Part shown: in pieces, positions 48,322-60,400 of the stretch
How positions within the stretch are numbered: position 1 is the first letter of the stretch
Layout of the letters: every line of letters begins with the position of its first letter
NCBI GenBank assembly: GCA_016165875.1
Contig: JABBOT010000016.1
Location: forward strand, 3,800,230-3,864,229
Origin: Acanthopleura granulata
Taxonomy: Eukaryota > Mollusca > Polyplacophora > Chitonida > Chitonidae
Direction: 5' to 3'
DNA: 64,000 nucleotides
Notes under the pieces: generated by a model
Database searches by the model: none
The model's input: only the letters and a program-made list of their open reading frames with translations
Told to the model about the DNA's origin: nothing
Program-made: the position numbers and the translations under genes

Positions 48322-51300
48322 GTATGTCATTAGGCCAGCGACTCTCAGTCCCTTATTTCTTGTCATAATATTCTGGAAAACTGATGCAGTCAACAGAGCA
48401 ATTTTCATCTTTTGTTATCATTATTCGGCTAGATTTTATTCTTTTTTACTCTTTTGTGTCAATTTCTGGCAAAAAATGAAATAATGAGTTGCGATGATGT
48501 GGATGAAATGACGGGAAACAAGGAATCCAGTGTCCTTTCACTTGTTACAATCACATGACATAAGGGCTTAAACCTGGAGTTTGTAGATTATGCCATGTAG
48601 TCTCCACACTTGCAGGGCCATTGTGACAACAGGCAGTCATCAGTGCAGGTGTGGCAGTTTATGCAGTCTTAGCATTTACAGAGAACAGGTTGTCTTCCAC
48701 CAATATGATGTGCGTATCTCTAGGTCACGTTGTGGGGAAAGGTTTTCAATAACTTGCCAAAGGTCAGTGGTTTTCTACAGGCACTTGGGTTTCCTCTAAC
48801 CGTGAAACTGACCACCAGTGTAAAATGACTGAAAATATAACAAAAAATAACAAATGATTTGATCTGAAATGATTGAAATTTTCTCAATTTTTTTTACCTC
48901 GTGTAAGAACCAATGTCCCTCATAAATAACCTGTATAAATGACCTAAAATTTCGTCCATGACCAAGTTGCTCCTTTTTCCTGATTCTGAGAGTTCCGTTG
49001 GTTTTAGAGGTGTTGGTGTTTTGAGGGTTATTTGGAAAGTAGGATGATATCCTGCAGGAAAAATGTAAGTATTAGATCCAAAAGTAATATTTTATGACAT
49101 TAATTTGCCTTTAAAAGTGCATTTCTTTGGTGTGGAATTTTAGGTCGTTTAAGGGTAAGGTTTTGTAGCATACCAAAACGGGGCACTGGTCTCCGTGTCA
49201 GAGGTCCCCGTTCACATAATTCCCACTTGAGTTCTCTGGTGATTGGTGGAATTTGACACCTCAATACAATGTATTAACAGACGAAAAGAGAAAGGCCTTA
49301 TCCAGTGATCTGTTACAGATTGCATGGCAAGGAGGTTACGATTTTAGAGAAGGAAATTCTCACTGAATTTTTCTTCAGATTTATATGGAATGCACACTGG
49401 CACAAAATTTCTATGGTTTGTTGTTGAAACACAAGATGAATTTCTAAAACTGTCATTTTCTTCATTTTTTTACTAATAGGGGGCAAGGAGGGAGTATTTG
49501 ACCTTGGTGACCTGGTGACCTTGTTGACAGAGGAGAAAGCCAAGGACATCTGTGTTATTCGCGTTGCGGAGGAGGTACATTATGTGGACTACCTGGTTCT
49601 GCTGACAGCCATGTCAATACGACACATCACAGCCCTCACGGAAACCATCCACTGGATAGTAAGCACTCCATTTACATGCACCGAACAGTAATTCCAGGCC
49701 CTTTCTGTCTAAACTGTCTAACGACCTTCACTGAAAACTAGAGTCCAAGGCCATTGTGGAGACTGCCTTTGTTGGGCTTAACTCAGAGGAATGCTCCAGA
49801 AATTTTGATTAAAGCTTCCTTTTTTATATTTCTCACCATGTAAATTGATGTAAAATTGCTTAATTCTTTTATTTATGAGAATATGAAAAAGTAAATTTCA
49901 TACTGACTGACCTTTTTTATTTTGATACAGGTTTGGTTTCTCTCACAACAAATAATAAATAAGTTATACCGTCTTTCTTCATACTCCAAACATCAACGTC
50001 TAATAAGTGTTAAAGCAGTATCAAGGCAAATGTTAAGTATGTTAAGTCTTAAAAATCTTGAAAAGTAAGATGCTAATGTACTTCATGTACTGCTTTCATT
50101 TTAAGCAGAATGGTCCACAGGTGATGTTCCATCATTTATTATGTGCATATGAATTACCATAAATTACGAAATTTCGCAACTTAGCTGCTTGCCTAAGGAC
50201 GATGAAAGGTTCTTTTAAAAATGTTTCTCTTCATGTTAATTTCTTTAAAATCCCTAAGGTTTTCAATACCCAGGATTGAAAAAAAAAAAAAAGAAAAAAA
50301 AGAATTGACGTATCCTATTTTTTGCGAACAAAATTTTTTTTACAAGATTGGTCTTAAAAAAAAGCGTAAGCTATATGCTGGATTGCTCAGTATATTGAAG
50401 GCCTGTGTTTCAATTTTCTTTACACCATATTATGGTGGAAATTTTCATCTAAGTCAAACTCTTTTTACCTTCACTTCAGTACAAGAGAAGGAAAGGCAGT
50501 TCCGACCCAATAATACATATAGAAGGGGGACGTAACTGGACAGCAATGGATCTTGGTTGGTTTAATTTTGGATTGTCTCCCTTAGGTTACGGTTGGTTTA
50601 GAAATCATTGCTAATTCAAACTGTGGACCCATATGTAATGGGGAACCTTTCCTGCCAAAGGTCATTCGGGTCAAAGCTGTGTGTTGTATTGTTCAGTCTT
50701 GCATTTGCGATGGTGTTGTGTGGGCGAAGTAATAGCGCATGGTCTGTGCAGTGCAAGAGAACAGTAGTCAAGTCACCTTGGGACTGAATCACCATCATGA
50801 GGGGAAAGGTATCCCATTCTTGCTTTTAATCAACTGGCACATATTAGTTCACTTGAGAGCTTAAAACTGGCCGTGGTTAAAAAAAGAAATTATCTTTATT
50901 CTCGTATCTTATAGTAAATTAATAATTACTTCACCAGATCGTACGTGTTACTGAGAAACTCATGACCGTGCGTCTGATTTCCTCCCGCTGTAATGCTGAT
51001 CTCTGTCATACAAGTGAAATATTCGCCAGTGAAATAAGAAAAACAAATATTTCACTATGAAACCTGTTTATGCCGCAGCTGATAGGCGCATGACCTGTGA
51101 TCCTAAGTTTGGATGTTAGGTACCTGATGAAGGGCTGTGCTTTTCTCCACAAGTACAGTAGTTTGCCTTTTCACCACCCTTAATCCTTGTATATGAAGAG
51201 TTGAACAGGCTTGGGTATGATGACGAAACGCCATTTGACTGATAATTTGGTTAACGAAATGCTGTTTTATGTGCTACATGTACAATGTTGTGGTTTTGAA

Positions 51301-53844
51301 CGTGCATGGGCTCCGAAGACCCCAGTTTGCTAGTCCGTCAACGAAGAATACAAGGTCATTCACAATTGACTCTCCTCTCTGGCTTTATATAAGACTTCAT
51401 TAGACATGCCGATGTATGTCTATCGCCAGACAACCTCGCTGGCCTAGTGAGGACACAAGATCAATTGTGAGTTTTATCATACCAATGACTTTAAAAATGG
51501 TGCTTGTTATTGCTTTGTTGGCACTCTGCACTGAGAGGTTAGAGCAAGGATACAGGACTGGTTGGCCCTGTGTCATTGTAATGTGATAGGGTGGGACATC
51601 ATGTCTGGTGTCTCCGGTATGATATTTCAGCGGTGGCATGGATTCGCTCTGCTACAAAAAGACAAACTATACCTTCTAAGGGCTGCCCAACGTCATATGA
51701 CTGAAAAATTGTTATGTGCTATGTAAAACCTAAGCACACATACATACATGTACGTATTTGATGTATCTCTGGAGACAGATCTGTCTTTTTTGTTTTTTAT
51801 TCTCTGTCTCACAAACCAGACAGTATTGCCAGGCTTACGTGTATGTTGTATAGTCATGGGGTCCTGACTGTATACTCATGATGGCTGCTGTGTATATATT
51901 TGCATATAGCTGTATTTGTGTGCTACCATATTTGTTTGTCTGCGTTTACGTATTAAAGGTTAAGTTATGTCTGCACTGTATCTGCATAATTGATTGATGG
52001 ATCTCTGAACCATGGGACTATGCTTTGTGTATTTAGGTGTACATATACACACATGATATGATATGTAGATAACAGGTTTGAATTCTGTTTGGGTTGTGCT
52101 CTGTCAGACGTGATTGTCTAGACGTTTGTAGACAAATGATACAACTCTGTTGCTGGCATGTGTTAGGGATTTGAGACTTGTCAAACAGCATAGGTATGTG
52201 GTGCAGGTGTGTGTCGGCGAAGGTTTGCTAAGCAGTGCTGGTACATATATGTGGTGCTCATGTGCTCTGGTGTGTGGTGCACATGTGTGCCGGTGTGTGG
52301 TGCAGATGTGTGTCGGCGAAGGTTTGCTAAGCAGTGCTGGTACATATATGTGGTGCTCATGTGCTCTGGTGTGTGATGCACATGTGTGCTGGGGTGTGGT
52401 GCTCATGTGTGCCTGTGTGTGGTGGAGATGCGTGTTGCAGATTTTGCCGGTGTGTTGTGCAGGTGGTATGTGGTGCCGATAGTATGTGGTGCATGTGTTA
52501 TATGGTGCCACCATGTGGTGGTGATGGTAACTGGTGCAAATTTGTGCTGGTGTGTGTTGCATATGCGTGTTGCAGATTTTTTTTTTCTGGTGTGTTGTGC
52601 AGGTGGTATGTGGTGTTGATGTGTGCTGGTGTGTGGTGCAAATGTGTGCTGGGGTCTTCTGCAGATGTCTGTCGGTATGTGATGCAGGTGGTATGTGGGC
52701 CCTGTATGTGATGCAGATAGTATGTGGGGCCGGTATGTGGTGCAGGTGGTATGTGTGGCTGGTTTATGGTGCTGGTGTTTGGTGCAGGTAATATGTGGTG
52801 CCGGTGGTATGTGGTGCAGATTTATGATGGTGTGTTACAGATGTGTGTTGTAGATCTTTGCCGTTGTGTTGTGCAGCCTGTATGTGGTGCTGATTTGTGC
52901 TGGTGAGTGGTGCAGATGTGTGCTGGTGTGTGGTGCAGATATGTGCTGTCAAGTGGTGCAGGTGGTATGTGGTGCTGGTGTGTGATGCAAGTGGTATGTG
53001 GTCCCAGTGTGTGGTGTTGGTGTGTGATGCAGGTAGTATATGTGTAGCTGTGTGCTGTTATTTGGTGCAGGTGTTTTTTTTTCATGCACTCAACATAAAA
53101 TCATTGTATGAATATCCTTGACGGTTGTCCCTAAACTGACACTCGTGTATTATGTTTATCTGCTGTAGTAGGTTTTCTTATTTTCCTAACAACGGACAGG
53201 GTTAGATGACATTTGTCACGTGGTAGTATTAAACTTTGGGTGCAGTGGGGTGGCGAACCGATTCACTTTGTTCTTTGATGGCGAAATGGATATGGCTTAA
53301 CACAAAGTCGTCAGTGTTCTTTGATGAGTTTTACTCATAGCAGATGTGTGTGCATTTTGATTGTGTCAAATTTTTGATTCATCAAAATGCATCCCCCTCA
53401 TAATGTATTTACCTGTAGCAATGATTTTAGATACCTGTGAATTCATAGCTCTGAGAAGGATAATTGAAATGTCTACACAATGACTGTATTAAACATCAAG
53501 TATTCATCATTTTTAAAGGGCAAGCAACAAAATGATCAGATTTAAATACTTGATATGATCAAAAAATTGAAACTACGTGTGAAATGATGAAGTCAATCGT
53601 TCAGTCCAACAACCTGTTTTTACAGTGTATAAAACATCAGTTGATGTGTTTACTAGGTAACATCGCTCTACACATCATGATGCCAAACGTGAGAGAGGAA
53701 TACGACATTGAGACACTGTGGACGTGCGGAGCGGAGTATGACGAAAAATCCAGGGACGCGGAGAAAGATCCCTACGCGTTCACCATACCACTGGCCCCAG
53801 ATCAGTCAGCTAGTGGTCAGGGCAGTGAGACTTTCAAGGAATAG
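47235..53844 (+). CDS. MALSU1: MALSU1-like mitoribosome assembly/silencing factor (four exons)
   Basis: The gene joins 47235-48321, 49480-49658, 50480-50555 and 53657-53844 to give 509 residues. MALSU1 is the animal RsfS/Iojap-domain protein that binds the large mitoribosomal subunit in the matrix and helps its late assembly. The RsfS domain starts near residue 366 (G-V-F-D-L-G-D-L-V), continues with A-K-D-I-C-V-I-R-V and Y-V-D-Y-L-V, and ends with D-L-G-N-I-A-L-H and E-T-L-W. The N-terminus (M-L-S-R-T-V-Q-L-F-S-R-K) is basic and hydroxylated like a mitochondrial presequence, and R-R-F-C further in looks like a second targeting or cleavage region. Residues about 185-355 are rich in Ser, Asp and Glu. 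At 509 residues it is about twice the human length. All junctions keep frame, although the exon 3 donor (G/GTTGGT) is weak. A short upstream ORF starts at 47144. The true start could be a later Met. Confidence 0.88.
48322..49479 (+). other. MALSU1-like intron 1
   Basis: 1158 bp, no exon seen. A possible degraded SINE-like tail lies near 48770-48850 (GGGTTTCCTCTAACCGTGAA, then a GTGTAAAATGACTGAAAATA stretch). Confidence 0.6.
49480..49658 (+). CDS. MALSU1: MALSU1-like exon 2: first half of RsfS domain
   Basis: The acceptor is a T-rich tract then CTAATAG ending at 49479. The donor ATA/GTAAGC is at 49659. It encodes 59 full codons after the split Arg codon, covering F-D-L-G-D-L-V through H-W-I. 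It includes the V-D-Y-L-V motif that packs in the core of RsfS proteins. Confidence 0.88.
49659..50479 (+). other. MALSU1-like intron 2
   Basis: 821 bp, AT-rich, with an interrupted A-rich tract near 50280-50302. No other feature seen. Confidence 0.6.
50480..50555 (+). CDS. MALSU1: MALSU1-like exon 3: short middle exon
   Basis: A 76-bp exon with acceptor TTCACTTCAG and donor GTTGGT. It encodes Y-K-R-R-K then I-H-I-E-G-G-R-N-W and M-D-L, which matches the linker and W-x-x-x-D strand of the RsfS fold. The phase 0 start and phase 1 end fit exons 2 and 4. Confidence 0.82.
50972..51035 (+). mobile_element. SINE fragment in MALSU1-like intron 3
   Basis: GATTTCCTCCCGCTGTAATG then CTGATCTCTGTCATACAAGT and GAAATATTCG: the tail domain of the window's common SINE, lacking head and A-rich end. 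Confidence 0.6.
51541..51720 (+). repeat. Dispersed minisatellite-derived element in intron 3
   Basis: GTGTCATTGTAATGTGATAG, then GGTGGGACATCATGTCTGGT and a tail with ACGTCATATGACTG. It aligns with 8281-8440 in the GPCR units, including the tail. Confidence 0.6.
52190..53075. repeat. GT-rich minisatellite in intron 3
   Basis: Nearly 900 bp of degenerate units of about 19-24 bp around GTGTGTGGTGCAGATGTG and GGTGGTATGTGGTGC. A longer block of about 99 bp is duplicated at 52211 and 52310 (both begin GTGTCGGCGAAGGTTTGCTA). The strand bias is strong: G and T on the plus strand. Confidence 0.85.
53657..53844 (+). CDS. MALSU1: MALSU1-like exon 4: end of RsfS domain
   Basis: It follows TTTACTAG and completes the Gly codon of D-L-G-N-I-A-L-H. 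It runs through R-E-E-Y-D-I-E-T-L-W to a hydrophilic tail ending at TAG. No canonical AATAAA was seen close downstream, so the 3' end is not placed. Confidence 0.85.
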
Positions 53845-55877
53845 AGGGCTTTGTGTGAAAATGACCCGATCACCCTTTATATATGTGGATATAACATAGA
53901 CTCACCTGTGACCTTTTCATATTCTCACCTGTCTTGTGTTGTTTGTGCGCTTTTATAGTGTGCATGGGATTTGCAAGTGTACCTGACCACTTCGAGTGGT
54001 GGGGAGTGATTGGAGATGTTAATTGGCTGTGGCCACGTAACAAGTAAATGCTGTTACCTATTATAGACGTTCAATTTCTACATCGCACATTGGATATGGC
54101 TTGATTTTGCTAGTCAATGCTTTTCTTTTTCGGTTCTGTTACTGGATATATTTTATATTGTAATTTTAATTCTTGAGTGAGCGTAAACGATCATGTTATT
54201 TGGAGATGAAGTTAAGATGTTTACTTACAGTATTTCAGACTAAACACAGACAGTTGGAAAGTGCATTGTTCTGATTTTACTCTCCTTGCTGTAATGTTTT
54301 GTATTCCAAGTGTAATCCATACATTTATTCCGGTGGAGAAAAAATAGTGCCTTATAAAAACTTAAAAGATCACAGACACCAGAATTAATTTTACATCACA
54401 ATCAACGACTACTGGTTCAATCCCGTCAAAAGTGGTTTTGTAGAATCTGGAATATCAATGAATGTTAAAACGTCCAGAAAAACTCATGCTATGCTCAAGA
54501 ACAGTATCCCTGGCTGACTCTAAGGCATTCTGGACTATTTCTGCCACGAATACCCCACAACTAAGGCACACTTTCCAGTCCAATTACCATGGGCACTTTT
54601 GATAGTTTTCTCATCCATATATGTTCTCTTAAACACTACTCAGATCAAATTAAATTTAAAATCAATTCTGTTTACTGATTTGCAGCTTTATGCTATGAAC
54701 TTTGTTTTTTGTGTGTACCAACCCCGCATCAGAGCTCCAGCCATGAAGCCTGCTTGTCTCTTTCAGGTGTATATTTGAAGAAATTGTAACTAGTTATTTT
54801 TTTACCGTCTGCAAGCAGCAACTTTGTCAAGCATGAGTTGGTGATTTTCATTTTTACAAAGAATGAGGGCGATTTACGTTTGTTTCTTATTGGCAACAAT
54901 TCTGTTGGTGTCTCAGTAAGTGAAATGGAGAACATGTGGTAGTAAGTATTGCTTTGTTTTGTTCTCAAGTGCCATGTCTTTCAAAATACAAAAGTGAGTT
55001 TGTATAAAATTCAGTAACAGTGTGTAGAAGTAAATACAGAATCTGTAAATGTTTGAAAGGGTTGTGGTTGAACTTAATTCTTATCTTTTATTTGTTTCTT
55101 GGATGTTTTGCGCTTTTGAGCCTCCGTGGCCAAGGGGGGTTTGAGTGATGGTGGCCGGAAGGAAACCTTAGCACCTAGCCTGGTCTCTGATTCCAGTGTC
55201 TGTTGCCCGTTACGATCACTCAACATTAGTTGAATACCTAATATTCCTGAAATTAGATAGGTATAGAGAGAAAATATCTCCCTTGTAGTTCTAATTCCTA
55301 TTCTGTGTTCAGCATACAATAGGATCAATTAAAACTGAACGCCATTTTACAAAGACAGTCGCAGTGTATAATTCCCGGAATTCAGACCCTACAGTTACGG
55401 TGTCCTAGAGGCGCTCAGATATGCACGGTCTGACATGTTTCGATTGCTTTTATTGTTGCGGTTCGAAAGTTAATCAGTGTCCAATTAGGCAATGATTGAC
55501 AGACTGATTTATGAGTTGATAGGGGGTTAGCACCTGTTTCGGCATCAACTTTGTTACTAACAAATATTTCCAGATGAGGCGTGTAGATATGCACAACATA
55601 TTTTTGGTAGATAAGTGGTCTTGGCGAACTTTAAACTGCCCAGCCTTCCACAAGCATGACAAGACTGTGGTTGAGCACTTGTTACCGAGGCCTCCGAAAC
55701 AGTGAGGGCGAAGGGTCTACAAACTCCCTGTCCATAGCGGTTTTTGAACCCATGCTTTGTGTGTCCTAGAGATTCCAAGTCCCATACCTTAGCAAACTGA
55801 CCAAGGCCCACTTTCTACATGTAGGACAATCGCTATGATATTTATGCGGCTGAGTTTTGAACCTATGGTCTCCCGGA
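53845..55877. other. Region downstream of the MALSU1-like gene
   Basis: Presumed 3' UTR followed by intergenic DNA. No coding sequence or clear polyadenylation signal recognised. A SINE-head-like scrap (GCCTCCGTGGCCAAGG) is at about 55121-55136. Confidence 0.5.
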
Positions 55878-56105
55878 TTTAGTTATTGATTGGTGTTTTA
55901 CGTCGTGGTCAAGAATATTTCAATTAAAAAACGACAGTCAACATTATAGTGGGAGAAAACCGGACAGAGCGCGAGCGAAATCCACGACCATCCGCAGGTT
56001 GCTGGCACGATTGGAGAGGAAGCCAACGTGAGCTAGAATTGAACTCGCAACGATAGAATTGGTGAGGTACCTTACGCTGCATCAGCGCGTTAACTCCGTC
56101 GGCCG
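55878..56105 (-). mobile_element. SINE, nearly full length
   Basis: It begins TTAGTTATTGATTGGTGTTT with GTTTTACGTCGTGGTCAAGA. It then has the CGACCATCCGCAGGTTGCTG core and a head with CGTTAACTCCGTCGGCC at the right end. It is more diverged than the array copies, hence older. Confidence 0.8.
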
Positions 56106-56157
56106 GAATACAACGCAGTGCTCTTCAAACCTATCCACCGTGGGTAGTTAGAGAATA

Positions 56158-56252
56158 ATTAACGGCGACAAGCATTATGGTGGGAGGAAAGCAGGCAGGT
56201 CCCGGGTCAAACCCGTCGACCGCTGGCAGACCATCCCACATACGACCGGAAT
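56158..56252 (-). mobile_element. SINE internal fragment
   Basis: ACGGCGACAAGCATTATGGT, GGGAGGAAAGCAGGCAGGTC and CTGGCAGACCATCCCACATA match the SINE body only. Both ends are missing. Confidence 0.7.
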
Positions 56253-56810
56253 ATGGATGCCATGCCTTTGATGCTTCACTGAAAACTGTTGACTATTTCT
56301 CTCTAACATGGCGCAAGATCAATGGTTCTATATTATTTTGATTATTTATTATCACATGTTTCTTCGAGAACTGAAAACTCTAGGTTGTTTTGGAAATGGG
56401 TCTGCGATTATGGACTGGAAATGCTCCTCAACGGGTTGCTAATGGTATACAAATGTCGGACTGGAAGCTAAGATTCACAAAGCGATGAGATTTCGTGATA
56501 TTAACCTTCCAGTGCAAGTCGTTGATGCAGTTAATATCCTGTCAGGTCAGGAGACAGGATATTATCAGGTGTTCTTGATATCATACGTCAGTCAGGCAAT
56601 ACTAGACAGACGAGACTAAGTCACGACATCACAACAGACAATCTATCAAGCCAACAACCATTCAGCCAAAAAAGCACTATACAAGGTAAAAATGTAGTTT
56701 ATTAAACATCCATTTAGCAATCATTGGTAAGGCAGATCTACTGTAAAACAGCGCGTGCATGTACTGATAACCTATGCCAGTCAACAGAGTAACCACAAGC
56801 CAGTTTTAAT
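56253..56810. other. Non-coding stretch with a perfect hairpin
   Basis: No gene seen. At 56532-56564 a 12-bp perfect stem (TAATATCCTGTC / GACAGGATATTA) encloses a 9-base loop. Confidence 0.55.
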
Positions 56811-57068
56811 ACTTTTTTTATTTGGTTGGTGTTTATCGCCGAGTACTCAAGGGCATCTCACTTATGCGATGGCGGCCAGCATTATGGTGGGAGAAAACCG
56901 GATAGAGCCCCGGGGTAAACCCACGACCATCTCCAATTTCCTGGCAGACTTTTCCACGTGCGGCCGGAGAAGTAACCAGCTTAGGCTGTAATAGAACTCA
57001 CAGCGACCGCATGGGTGAGAGGCACCGAGCTCATTATGCTGGACAAGCTCGCTATCGCCTATGGCGCC
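56811..57068 (-). mobile_element. SINE, full length
   Basis: It runs from a T-rich tail with TTTGGTTGGTGTTTATCGCC and GAGTACTCAAGGGCATCTCA through GCGGCCAGCATTATGGTGGG to the tRNA-like head (GCTCGCTATCGCC). It is in the same orientation as the two elements to its left. Confidence 0.82.
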
Positions 57069-57254
57069 AGCGTTGATAATTTCTATTTTATCACTAGAAT
57101 GAGTTGGAATTTATTTTATCATTAATCTTATGGATTTGTTTTTTCAGTGTATTGAAGTATGTTCCATTTGAACAACGGCCATCATGTTTATATGGGTTGG
57201 GAAATATTATAGAGAAAACCACAGTAGTCAGATCAAGGGGAGTTGGTTTTGCGC

Positions 57255-57430
57255 CTGCGTTATTCCTGGAAAGGAACTGTTTGGCTCCAGCAGTAAGAAA
57301 CCAGCTGCACAGAAAACGACATTCGTATACCAGCAGTCAACCAAAATGGGCGTTCCGGGTGAATGATCGCAAGACCAGTTTTCTAAACGACAAATAACGC
57401 AACACACCAAAAGAACTAAGAAAGTGGATA
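57255..57430 (+). repeat. Third member of the inverted-arm repeat family
   Basis: ACGACATTCGTATACCAGCA, GTCAACCAAAATGGGCGTTC and GATCGCAAGACCAGTTTTCT match the right arm of the inverted-repeat composite (10800-10915). Only the outer part of the arm is present. It shows that the arm is a dispersed repeat and not specific to the array. Confidence 0.7.
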
Positions 57431-60400
57431 AAACATCAGTATCAAATGTTGCACCACTGGCATATATGGTACCGTTAATCAAATATGTATCCGAGAAGAA
57501 GGCTTTATCTCTTTATGATAAAGTTAACTCTCAATGAAGATCTCCGAGTTCTGGTAAATTACGTTCATCTTGTTTGGTTCTCTAAATCTGAAGAGCATGA
57601 ACGAATAGCAAAAGGTTACAACTATAAAGAGTCAAAGTATATTTGTTTAATGAGATCGAGTTGACCCTGCTGATCTCATATAGTTTAGGTTTTGCGGCCA
57701 GGACGTGTCAAAGAATGGGTTTTGCTTGTTAAGAAAAAGCATGAGTTCGGAAGCTATTTTGTAAAATATCTCCACGTCTGTCTCTAATGTCATTAATCCC
57801 CATTGGATTTAAGTGAGTACGGATCAGAAAAAGGCTAGATTTGTTCTGTCGGGAGCGTCCATGTCTGATTCTATAGAAAAGTTTTCCTTCGAACCTTCCT
57901 GTAATTTAGATGCAATATCTCCGTGTCCAAGGGATAATTAAAAACAATAACAAAAGGATAAGTTATCAGTTCCGTTTATGATTATATATCTTCTATAATC
58001 GGTGTTTTTTCGTAGATTTATGGCTAGCCCATTGGGAGTATCGCTTTGATACAAAATGAGAAACTCGTTGTTTCGTTAATATCAAGAAAAGGTAGATGAT
58101 TTTACATAATTTCACAGGTTTGTCTTCATTTGCCCTGCATGGCTGTTCCGGTCTATTGAAATAGACACGTTTTGGAGGCAACGCTCTTAAGCAAATATGT
58201 TCCTATAGATTTCTTGAATGCTAACCAGGATTGTGACCTTCATAAAAAGAAGTTAGCTACGTGATGTTGTGGGCAGAGGAATTCCTACATTCATATGCTA
58301 CTTTGCAGAAGACAAAAATCGGCTTAGAATCTACTGTAGTTTGACTTTCTTTGATTTAATATCCAGTCAAATATTCGGAAACCCGCTTTGGCCCCCTGCA
58401 GTTCCATTAAAAGGAAAGAGAACAGTGTGTATTTTCATGTCCTTCGGCTTTGCTTTAAGCTTGAGTTTTGGATTTTTGATCTTTTTTTTTTCCTTTTTGG
58501 GGAACATACACAATGTTTCACCGATTATCAATCCGAATAAAAATTAATACGAGCCTACGTTGCTAGATGTTTGCTGATAAGATATTTCTCATTTGAAATC
58601 AATTCCAGTATTTAATTAAACGATAACAATTATTTTACTTCATGCAATGTTGTATAGTATGCCGTCATAATACAGTTGTGTTCAAGACACAACGCTATGC
58701 TTGGGTAGATCCTGTGCATCTCTGTGCCTTGACCCTGTGCTTTACTATCTCTCACAGAAACACTACTTGGTTAACTGAGATCAAACATATTTTTTCGCTC
58801 GAAGTCCGTAGCATTTTCTTCCTGCCTCCAAACGTAACAAATTCCACACACCTGCATTGTTACATATCTCCTCTAAACTCAGCCGCAGTCTCAAGGTCCT
58901 GACTGCCCTGGGAAGGAAGAATTCAACTCAAAACAATAACGCCAGTGGTGTATTTATAATCCCCCGTGCGCTTCTCCGGTGATGTCGATACTAGGATGAC
59001 GGTGGGATGACGGTGGGAGCAGCATAATAATTTATCAAGAAGTCACTGAATTTTGCTGAATTAAATGTGATATGTTAAACTTGGCTTGAAACACCCTCCC
59101 CCTCCCCTCCACACACACTGACAGCTCCTTGGATAAAGATTTTCTCAACACTATGGAACCCATTGGATAAAGTTCCCTCACCCCTACCCCACACACACAC
59201 ACTCACCTGTACACAAACACACATGAAACTCTTGCAATGAAAGTTTCTCCACTCAATGAAACCCGTGGAATAAACATTTAAAGGACCCTTGGGATTAGGG
59301 TGCCTCTCTGCCAACATTATAGAACCCGTTGGAGTAACAGTAGCCATCGGTGGGGCACGGTTAAGAGAATGGCTCGTAATGTCATTTGCTGATGGGACAT
59401 TTTAACAACGCCAATGTTATCAATCTCAAGGTATCAAGGAATGAGACAACAATATGTCATTTTTCCAATGAAACACGGTAGAACACTTTCCAGATCATAG
59501 AAATTGCCAGGTGTGACAAAACCACTCGCTTTCATTCTGGTAATGACGTAATCGGTAGGGGAGATACATTTTAGGAAATTGCATCACTCATTTTTGTGGC
59601 AAATCGTGGGAAATTTTTTTGACGTGCTCTGACGCCTGCACGATTTTGTTACATCAGCAATGCGAGTGTGGCACAACTGGCTTTGGACTGCTTGCCGATA
59701 ACCACTAATGATGACTGGGGTTTATGTTTGATTGTTTTTCAGTTAAAAGCGCCCCGTTTTGCTCTGATTCACTTCGTATTAGTCACGTCCACGCACTATA
59801 GCATGTAGCAATGACTGTGTCAACAAAACAGTCCAATGGAAGAAATAGGTTCTTGAAGTGGCTCTGATATGAGCAGCTGTATAAGACCCTAAATTAGACA
59901 AAGTGATATATGACGATTTGCCTCCTGTCACATTATCATCGCTGATCTGATTTCAGTCTCTATGCTGTTGTCATTTATACTCTATGTGACCTACGATGAT
60001 GTAAAACGCGTAGTGAGTAGTGAGTAATGTCTCTACAGGCCAAGTAAATAATGATCGTAGCTTCAAGCAGGACTTGACTCGACTGTGTGGAAATATAGCA
60101 GGAAAGATGCATGCCGCCGTCAATGGATTGGAGTATACGTGTACTTCACGGTATTGTTGCAGCATTTCACGTCAGGCTGGTTTTCTGTCTGCCTTTTCTG
60201 AACCTATTCTCTAATTCACCGCTACATCTTATGCATTATCTGGCCCCGAGTTATCTCCCCTTCTCCAGTAAAATGTCGTTTGCATGTACAGTGCTGTTAA
60301 CCTCCACTGTTATGCCAAATTTGATTGCCATTCTCCAGTAGGTTATGATTATGAACCCTTGGAGATGAAAAGGAATGATTTTTTTCACATTGATTGCAAT

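Larger units (their letters stand above)
50556..53656 (+). other. MALSU1-like intron 3
   Basis: 3101 bp, the longest intron of the gene. It contains a SINE fragment (50972-51035), a member of the dispersed minisatellite family (51541-51720) and the GT-rich minisatellite (52190-53075). Open frames in it are products of the repeat. Confidence 0.7.

Noticed and set aside
52104..53085. Several overlapping open frames rich in Cys/Val/Gly or His/Thr
   Set aside because: They are direct translations of the GT minisatellite in an intron, with the same motifs in several frames and strands.
54729..55328. Two minus-strand open frames of about 80 codons
   Set aside because: Short, no motif, no conservation evidence.
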